From: Actinomycetes bacterium
Lineage (GTDB): Bacteria; Actinomycetota; Acidimicrobiia; Acidimicrobiales; Palsa-688
Assembly (NCBI GenBank): GCA_021809105.1
Contig: JAKBAM010000029.1
Location: forward strand, 1 to 36,107
DNA: 36,107 nucleotides
Reading direction: 5' to 3'
Positions within the stretch are counted from its first letter, which is position 1. Each line of letters begins with the position of its first letter. A program made the position numbers and the translations under genes. Under the pieces are notes generated by a model. The model saw nothing but the letters and a program-made list of their open reading frames with translations, had not been told where the DNA came from and made no database searches. Shown here in pieces: positions 31,067 to 36,107 of this stretch.

Positions 31067-32191
31067 TCAGGCGGGGTAAGCGACTATCCCTCGCAGGTTC
31101 CGACCGGAACGCATGTCTTCGAAACCGTCGTTGATGGTGTCCAGGCTGTAGCGCTGGCTGATCAGCTCATCGAGCTTGAGCCTTCCCTGCCGGTAAAGCT
31201 CCAACAAGGCTGGGATCTCTTTCGACGGGCTGGAGGCGCCGAAGAGCGATCCCTGGATACGCTTCTGAAAGAGCACCACGTGGCGCATCGAGATGGGGAT
31301 GTTGGTATCATCCGCGGCCCGGGGGAGTCCGGTCATGACGCACGTTCCCGCTTTGCGGATGGACTCGACCGCTTGGGCGACGTGTTCCCCGGTAGTGACT
31401 CCTACGCATACGATGCAGGAATCGGCTCCCTGGCCATTGGTGAAGCTCCGAGCGATCTCGGTGGCTTCCTCCATGGTGGCGACGGCATGGGTAGCTCCGA
31501 AAGAAGGTGACACCGACCGCTTCATCTCGACGGGATCGACCGCGATCACGACAGAGGCGCCGGCAAGGGCGGCACCTTGGACCGCATTCATGCCTATCCC
31601 GCCGGTTCCCAGCACGATCACGACATCCCCCGGCGTGACATCCGCTGATCGGACCGCCGATCCCCAGCCCGTGGCGACGCCACAGCTGGTGAGGCAAGCC
31701 GCCTCCAATGAGACGTCATCGGGACATTTCACCACCGACTGGACCGAGACGGTGGACCATTCGCTGAATGTAGCGATGCCCGCCGCTTGACCGACCGGCT
31801 TCCCGTCGAGGGTCATCCGCCGCGTGCCGTCCTCCCTGACCCCGGCCAGGATCCGGGCGCCGTTGTCACAAAGGTTCTGCATCCCGGACGCACACCAACG
31901 GCAGAGACCGCACATCGGGAGGAAAGTGAGCACGATCCGGTCCCCTATCTTCCATCCCGGGGTGTCGGGCCCGATCTCCGCCACGACGCCAGCGCCCTCA
32001 TGGCCACCTGCTATCGGCAATCCCACGGAAGGCACAGGCAGGTCGCCTGTGGCGATGTGATCATCGGAGTGGCACAGCCCGGCAGCTGCCATCTTGATGA
32101 GTAGCTCGCCCTGCCTGGGCGGCTCGAGCTCGAGCTCGGCTACCTCCCATTTGCCCGGTTGGTTGAACAATACGGCTGCCTTGGTCAGCAT
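31067..32191 (-). CDS. Zinc alcohol dehydrogenase, NDMA-dependent (Rxyl_3153) type
   Basis: A 374-residue medium-chain dehydrogenase. Catalytic zinc ligands are C40 in GLCHSD and H64/E65 in GGHEGAGV; structural zinc ligands are C94, C97, C100 and C108. The Rossmann loop is LGTGGIGMNAVQG. The KAAVLFNQPGKWEVAELEL start, GVATGWGSAV and FQKRIQGSLFG match the family of NDMA-dependent dehydrogenases whose cofactor is not freely exchanged and which occur in genomes with mycofactocin (established association of the family; no mycofactocin gene is here). The ATG has GGAG eight bases upstream. It is the last gene of the kinase-epoxide hydrolase run. Confidence 0.9.
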   Translation of the reverse strand: MLTKAAVLFNQPGKWEVAELELEPPRQGELLIKMAAAGLCHSDDHIATGDLPVPSVGLPIAGGHEGAGVVAEIGPDTPGWKIGDRIVLTFLPMCGLCRWCASGMQNLCDNGARILAGVREDGTRRMTLDGKPVGQAAGIATFSEWSTVSVQSVVKCPDDVSLEAACLTSCGVATGWGSAVRSADVTPGDVVIVLGTGGIGMNAVQGAALAGASVVIAVDPVEMKRSVSPSFGATHAVATMEEATEIARSFTNGQGADSCIVCVGVTTGEHVAQAVESIRKAGTCVMTGLPRAADDTNIPISMRHVVLFQKRIQGSLFGASSPSKEIPALLELYRQGRLKLDELISQRYSLDTINDGFEDMRSGRNLRGIVAYPA

Positions 32192-32238
32192 TCCTTTGGC
32201 TCCTTCGGATTCGTGATCTGTCTCTGACTACTGCCATA

Positions 32239-33411
32239 TCACCGCAGCACCCGGAACGCCGAGCGGACCTCGTCGACGAAGACGGCCGGCTGCTCGAAGG
32301 CCGCGAAGTGGCCGCCCCTTGCCGGCTCGCTCCACCAGCGGATGTCTCGGAAGCGTTGCTCCGCCCACCGACGAGACGGTCGGCGGATCTCCTTCGGGAA
32401 GATGGAACATGCCGTCGGCACGGTGACCGCGCCCATTCCAGGAACCATCGACGAGCCCTCAGCCGCTATCGGGCCTGCACTCTCCCAGTACAGCCGAGCC
32501 GAGGAGGCGCCGGTGGAGGTGAACCAATAGACCGACGCGTTGTCCAGTAGCTGCTCGCGGCTGAAGATGTTGTAGGGATCCCCGTCGCAGTCGGTCCACG
32601 CCCATAGTTTCTCGACGACCCAGGCCAGCTGCCCGACCGGGGAGTCGGCCAAGCCGTACCCGAGTGTCTGTGGACGGGTGGACTGCTGGTGTTGGTATCC
32701 CGTCCCCCATCGGGTGTGCCACTCGAAGTCTTGGTAGTTCCTGCGCTCATCCTCGGTGCTGTCGCCGGTCAGTGGCCCCAGCGGGACGGTCGGCATCGTG
32801 ATATGGATACCCACGATCTGCTCGGGGTGAGACTCCCCGAGCACGCATGTCACTGCCGATCCCCAGTCACCCCCCTGGGCGCCGTAGCGCTCGTAACCAA
32901 GGCGGGCCATGAGAGTGGCCCACGCCTCCCCGATCCACGGGATGCCCCGCCCCCTCGTAGCCGGCTTGTCGCTGAACCCGTAGCCGGGCAGCGAGGGACA
33001 CACGACGTGGAAGGCATCAGCTGGGTCCCCCCCGTATGACGCGGGGTCGGTCAAGGGCGCGACCACTTCTAAGAACTCGACGAAGGTGCCGGGCCAACCG
33101 TGCGACATCACCAACGGTAAGGCCCCCGGCTCCGGAGATCGGGCATGGAGGAAGTGGATATCGAGGTCGTCGATGCCGGTTTTGAACTGCGGCCACGCGT
33201 TCATCCGGTCCGCGGCAGCCTCGAAGTCGTAGTCGTGACACCAGTACTCAGCCAGATCGCGAACAAAGTCGAGTGGCACTCCCTGCGACCAGTCGTCGAC
33301 GGTCTCCCGCTCCGGCCACCGGGTGCTCCCAAGGCGGCGTCTCAGGTCCTCCACCCCCTCAGCAGGTAGCTGCACGCTGAAGGGGACTATGCCGGCACCA
33401 GCCCTGGCCAT
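32239..33411 (-). CDS. Epoxide hydrolase (EHN-type, microsomal-like)
   Basis: A 390-residue epoxide hydrolase with the N-terminal EHN lid domain (IVPFSVQLPAEGVEDLRRRL, RWPE). HGWPG (104-108) forms the oxyanion hole, GGDWGS gives nucleophile Asp182 and GGHFAAFEQP gives His368. It would open an epoxide to a vicinal diol. The ATG shares one base with the stop of the kinase gene (TGATG), so they are translationally coupled, and the alcohol dehydrogenase follows 47 bases later. This order suggests epoxide, diol, then phosphorylation or oxidation of the diol, which is inference. The long frame to the left is a shadow. Confidence 0.92.
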   Translation of the reverse strand: MARAGAGIVPFSVQLPAEGVEDLRRRLGSTRWPERETVDDWSQGVPLDFVRDLAEYWCHDYDFEAAADRMNAWPQFKTGIDDLDIHFLHARSPEPGALPLVMSHGWPGTFVEFLEVVAPLTDPASYGGDPADAFHVVCPSLPGYGFSDKPATRGRGIPWIGEAWATLMARLGYERYGAQGGDWGSAVTCVLGESHPEQIVGIHITMPTVPLGPLTGDSTEDERRNYQDFEWHTRWGTGYQHQQSTRPQTLGYGLADSPVGQLAWVVEKLWAWTDCDGDPYNIFSREQLLDNASVYWFTSTGASSARLYWESAGPIAAEGSSMVPGMGAVTVPTACSIFPKEIRRPSRRWAEQRFRDIRWWSEPARGGHFAAFEQPAVFVDEVRSAFRVLR

Positions 33412-34442
33412 CAGATCACCCCGAGCCGGCGGAAGGTGTCGTGGTCGGCCAGCGCGGCGGCGAGGCGCGGCATGTGGACCAGCACCACCGCCCGCGAACT
33501 GATCCGGGTGATCGCCCAGAGAAAGTAACCGTAGGAGAAGCTGAGCGTGTACATCTCCCATGCCGCTTCCCACCCGATGGCGGGCCCTCCCAGCGACTCG
33601 AGCTCCCCGAGGTAATGGCGGAGGAGCTCCGCCTCGTGCGCTCGCCGTGTCTCTACGTCCAGCACGGTCGCCAAGTGATAGCTGATGTCGGTAGCCCAGT
33701 TGCCGAGCTGCACGACCTGCCAGTCGAGCCAGTGGGCCCTCCCGTCCCGGTCGAGGTAGACGTTCCCCGAGTGCGTGTCGCCGTGGATCACGCAAGTGAT
33801 CGCGTGGGCGGCCGTTCGCCGGACGGCTTCGATCAGGGTCCCGGCATCATGGAGCTCGGGTGCAACATCCGCACAGCGACCGTCGTCGAGGAGTGACTGG
33901 AGGACGTCCTGGGGGAACAGCGCCGCCATCTCACCCAGGCGCGGCGAGAGCCATCCGAGGTCGGCGGAGCGGGCGCCGCTCCACGTCGATGCGTGGAGAC
34001 GGGCCAACTGTCCCAGCGAATCTCGTGTGACGTCGAGAGAATAGGGACTGTGCGCGCTCAGGAACCGGCCGCCGCCGCCGACGACGTCGTCCATGATTAC
34101 CATGGCCTGCGCCGCCGATTCGTCGACGGCGGTGTAGTAGGGGCGGGGCATCCGCACTTCCAGGCGCGGTGCCAGATCGCGGTAGAAGCGGGCCTCTGCC
34201 ACGAGATCGGACCCGGGCGACCCGTCCAGGTGGGCTTTGACGCAGTAGGCCTTGCTGCGCCTCTGCCCGTCGGAGCCCTCGACGGTGACGCGAAACCGCA
34301 CCTTCTGGGCCAGGGTCTTCGACGAGCCCGTCTCCTCCACCCCTACGACGCGGTCCGCGTCACCGATGTCATCGAGCGCCCAGCCGAGCCATTCGGGATC
34401 CAGGACCGCCTCGAGGGTCGCCGGGACGGCGCTGCTCTGCAT
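33411..34442 (-). CDS. Phosphotransferase family protein (APH/EcKL-like kinase fold)
   Basis: A 343-residue kinase-fold protein related to 13584-14639. It has the catalytic loop VIHGDTHSGNVYL (H220, D222, N227), HWLDWQVVQ with Asp240, and CVKAHL as likely ATP-lysine strand. The ATG at 34440-34442 is chosen because the alignment with the paralog starts there (VPATLEAVLDPEWL); GTGs at 34472 and 34481 are in frame with better ribosome sites and would add 10 or 13 residues. It is coupled to the epoxide hydrolase by TGATG. It may phosphorylate an alcohol or hydroxyacid; the substrate is unknown. Confidence 0.8.
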   Translation of the reverse strand: MQSSAVPATLEAVLDPEWLGWALDDIGDADRVVGVEETGSSKTLAQKVRFRVTVEGSDGQRRSKAYCVKAHLDGSPGSDLVAEARFYRDLAPRLEVRMPRPYYTAVDESAAQAMVIMDDVVGGGGRFLSAHSPYSLDVTRDSLGQLARLHASTWSGARSADLGWLSPRLGEMAALFPQDVLQSLLDDGRCADVAPELHDAGTLIEAVRRTAAHAITCVIHGDTHSGNVYLDRDGRAHWLDWQVVQLGNWATDISYHLATVLDVETRRAHEAELLRHYLGELESLGGPAIGWEAAWEMYTLSFSYGYFLWAITRISSRAVVLVHMPRLAAALADHDTFRRLGVI

Positions 34443-34583
34443 CGAGCGCCACCCTAGGGCCACCTTGCTCACCGTCGCCACGCCCCTCCCCCAGCCACGG
34501 CCCCAGGGGCGCGCCGCCAGCCGGACCGGCCCCGCTCGCGGGTTGAGGTCCTGGCTTGCCGATGTTAGCCTGAGGTGCCGCAT

Positions 34584-34603
34584 TGTCGATGCCGACATCG
34601 ACA
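34584..34603. promoter_or_regulatory. Perfect 8-bp inverted repeat in the divergent promoter
   Basis: TGTCGATG-CCGA-CATCGACA, arms exact. It lies between the minus-strand kinase gene and the plus-strand ligase gene and overlaps motif site D. It is a candidate operator controlling both. Confidence 0.5.
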
Positions 34604-34606
34604 TCA
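34593..34606 (-). promoter_or_regulatory. Shared promoter motif, site D
   Basis: On the minus strand TGATGTCGATGTCG: 12 of 14 matches to the common form of sites A-C with two wildcards, and 11 of 14 to the ideal palindrome TGACATCGATGTCA. It is 72 bases before the ligase ATG. A possible -10 (TGTTAGCCT, 34563-34571) lies upstream for the plus strand. Confidence 0.35.
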
Positions 34607-34678
34607 GCTCGTAGAAACGTTGAGGTGGCCAATGATCTCCTTCGTGGACCCCGACGCCGCTCCTGAGGGGACCGGTCG

Positions 34679-36107
34679 ATGAGCGCTGACGGGTCAGCGA
34701 CCACCGTCGCCGCCAAGATCCTCGCCCGCCAGGACAGCGACGAGCCGGCGCTCTATTTCGAGGATCAGACGTGGAGCTGGCGAGCTCTGGTCACCGAAGC
34801 CCGGCAGCGCTTCGCGCTGTGGAGCGCCCTCAGGGACCCGGCAGCGCCTCCCCACATCGGTATCCTGCTCGACAACACGCCCGACTACCTGTTCTGGCTG
34901 GCGGCGGGGGCGCTCGGCGGCATGACCGTCGTCGGCATCAACTCGACCTACCGCGGCGCCGAGCTGCAGCAGCTCATCACTCACACGGACTGCCAGCTGC
35001 TCGTCATCGACGACGAGCACCGGCCCCTGCTCGAAGGGCTGGAGCTGCCCGTCGCATCCGAGCGGACCATCGTCGTGGACCGCCCGGACCACGCGCAGGC
35101 GCTCGACACGGCGCCCCCCGCCGATCTCCCTGACGTGGCAGAGAGCGATCTGGCGCTTTTGATCTTCACGTCTGGTTCCACAGGAGCGCCCAAAGCCGTC
35201 CGCTGCACCCAGGGTCGTTGGGCCGGGACGGGCGACCATGTAGCCCGCATCGCCGCCATCGGGCCAGGCGACGTCGTGTACCCGCCGCTGCCGCTCTTCC
35301 ACTCCAGCGCGCTCTTCACCGGGTGGTCGTCGGCCCTGCACGCTGGCGTTCCTGTGGTCCTCCGCCGGCGGTTCTCGGCATCTGGCTTCCTCCCGGACGT
35401 GCGTAAGTACGGGGTGACGTTCGTCGCCTACACCGGCCGGGTCCTCAATTACATCCTCGCCACCCCCGAGCGCGCCGACGACGCGGACAACCCACTGCGC
35501 CTGGCGGTTGGCAACGAGGCGGCGAAGGCCGATATCGCGACATTCACCCGCCGCTTCGGCTGCGAGGTGAGGGACTCCTACGGTTCGACCGAAGGGCTCA
35601 TAATCGTCCGGCGCCAGCCAGGCATGCCCGAGGGTGCCCTGGGCAAGGGCGACGACGGTGTCGAGGTGCTCGATCCCGATACCGAGCAGCGCACCGAAGA
35701 TGCCAAGCTCGACGCTCACGGGGCGCTCCTCAACGAAGATGCAGCGGTCGGCGAATTGGTCCAGCTGCATCCGGAGCGACGCTTCGAGGGCTATTACCTC
35801 AACGCCGAGGCGGACAGGCTCCGCCTTCGCAACGGCGTTTTCTGGTCGGGTGACCTGGCCTACCGGGATGCCGACGGATGGATCTACTTCGCCGGGCGCA
35901 ACAACGACTGGCTGCGCGTCGACGGCGAGAACTTTGCGGCGGTTGCCGTCGAGCGCATCCTGTCCTCCCACCCGGACGTGCGAGCGGTGGCGGTCTATGC
36001 CGTCCCCGATCCCGCCGTCGGCGACCAGGTCATGGCGGCGCTGCAGATGCACGACGGGACTTCCTTCGAGCCCGCTGCCTTCGATGCCTTCCTCGACGAC
36101 CACCCCG
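34679..36107 (+). CDS. Acyl-CoA synthetase, FadD17-like (partial, 3' end missing)
   Basis: 476 residues are present and the frame stays open to the window end. It is an ANL ligase: ATP loop FTSGSTGAPKAV, FHSSALFTGW, RRRFSASGFLPDVRKYG, YGSTEG, WSGDLAYRDADG and the hinge AGRNNDWLRVDGEN. These follow mycobacterial FadD17 very closely as I remember it, including the ATPERADDADNPLR segment; FadD17 belongs to the cholesterol-induced set of Mycobacterium tuberculosis. The ATG has GAGGGG eight bases upstream. The catalytic C-terminal lysine should lie a few residues past the edge. It is divergent from the kinase-epoxide hydrolase-dehydrogenase run. Confidence 0.9.
   Translation, partial: MSADGSATTVAAKILARQDSDEPALYFEDQTWSWRALVTEARQRFALWSALRDPAAPPHIGILLDNTPDYLFWLAAGALGGMTVVGINSTYRGAELQQLITHTDCQLLVIDDEHRPLLEGLELPVASERTIVVDRPDHAQALDTAPPADLPDVAESDLALLIFTSGSTGAPKAVRCTQGRWAGTGDHVARIAAIGPGDVVYPPLPLFHSSALFTGWSSALHAGVPVVLRRRFSASGFLPDVRKYGVTFVAYTGRVLNYILATPERADDADNPLRLAVGNEAAKADIATFTRRFGCEVRDSYGSTEGLIIVRRQPGMPEGALGKGDDGVEVLDPDTEQRTEDAKLDAHGALLNEDAAVGELVQLHPERRFEGYYLNAEADRLRLRNGVFWSGDLAYRDADGWIYFAGRNNDWLRVDGENFAAVAVERILSSHPDVRAVAVYAVPDPAVGDQVMAALQMHDGTSFEPAAFDAFLDDHP

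Noticed and set aside
33412-33795. Upstream extension of the epoxide hydrolase
   Set aside because: It lies in the kinase gene in another frame; the EHN domain begins at 33411.
3063-34678. KstR-type operators (TNNAACNNGTTNNA)
   Set aside because: No good match was seen in any intergenic interval despite the steroid-like gene content.
34694-36103. 469-residue open frame on the minus strand
   Set aside because: It is antisense to the FadD17-like gene, whose motifs are complete in the plus frame; the minus protein is Val/Gly/Arg-rich with no recognisable domain.
1-36107. tRNA, rRNA, CRISPR array, insertion sequence, integrase or attachment sites
   Set aside because: No cloverleaf, rRNA segment, regular repeat-spacer pattern, transposase motif or terminal inverted repeat was recognised by eye.

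Overview
The window is GC-rich, densely packed DNA of actinobacterial type. The evidence is two F420-type luciferase-like oxidoreductases, a zinc alcohol dehydrogenase of the NDMA-dependent (mycofactocin-associated) kind, acyl-CoA synthetases resembling mycobacterial FadD17 and FadD19, a CYP142-like P450, many GTG/TTG starts and a probable leaderless mRNA. An uncultured Acidimicrobiia-like actinobacterium is my guess; the sequence does not prove it. I see 33 protein genes (the first and last cut by the window ends). I see no rRNA, tRNA, CRISPR array, transposase or integrase, and no gene-free stretch longer than 300 bases.

Layout. 1-653 is the end of an ABC substrate-binding protein. 590-3062 (minus) is a D-aminoacylase-like amidohydrolase followed by its likely TetR regulator, with a FadD19-like acyl-CoA synthetase upstream (3137-4804, minus). 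4981-10578 (plus) is a tightly coupled run: an uncharacterised protein, a CYP142-like P450, an acyl-CoA ligase, an HSD10-like dehydrogenase and a second SDR. 10605-11372 (minus) is an SDR. 11507-13570 (plus) holds a two-subunit MaoC-type hydratase and an ACAD10/LvaA-like kinase. 13584-21607 (minus) is a long run: P450, F420 oxidoreductase, acid-CoA ligase, 3-alpha-HSD/carbonyl-reductase-like SDR, then, after an internal promoter, a lipoprotein substrate-binding protein, an unusual SDR and a kinase-like protein. 21783-22595 (plus) is an SDR. 22720-25600 (minus) is a metal hydrolase, an EthD-like protein and an IclR regulator, divergent from a second D-aminoacylase-like hydrolase and a cupin (25665-27875). 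27904-28704 (minus) is an alpha/beta hydrolase. 28862-31033 (plus) is a second lipoprotein substrate-binding protein and an F420 oxidoreductase. 31067-34442 (minus) is a kinase-like protein, an epoxide hydrolase and an alcohol dehydrogenase. A FadD17-like ligase runs off the right edge.

How it fits together (inference). The set looks like a catabolic island for a hydrophobic polycyclic or isoprenoid carboxylic acid, or a related amide or epoxide. Binding proteins capture the substrate, P450s and hydrolases open or oxidise it, four CoA ligases activate side-chain or ring acids, and SDRs, the MaoC pair and HSD10 carry out beta-oxidation-type steps. Three phosphotransferase-fold proteins could phosphorylate hydroxyacyl-CoA or alcohol intermediates. 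No acyl-CoA dehydrogenase, thiolase, ring-cleavage dioxygenase or ABC permease is present, so the pathway must be completed elsewhere.

The most notable non-coding signals are: a near-palindromic 14-bp motif (form CGATNTCGNTGTCA) in four promoter regions, two of them directly upstream of the paralogous binding-protein genes; two perfect tandem hairpins in the leader of one binding-protein gene; a G-quadruplex-type CGGGG repeat just after a stop codon; and a 14-codon minigene that bridges two genes by overlaps.
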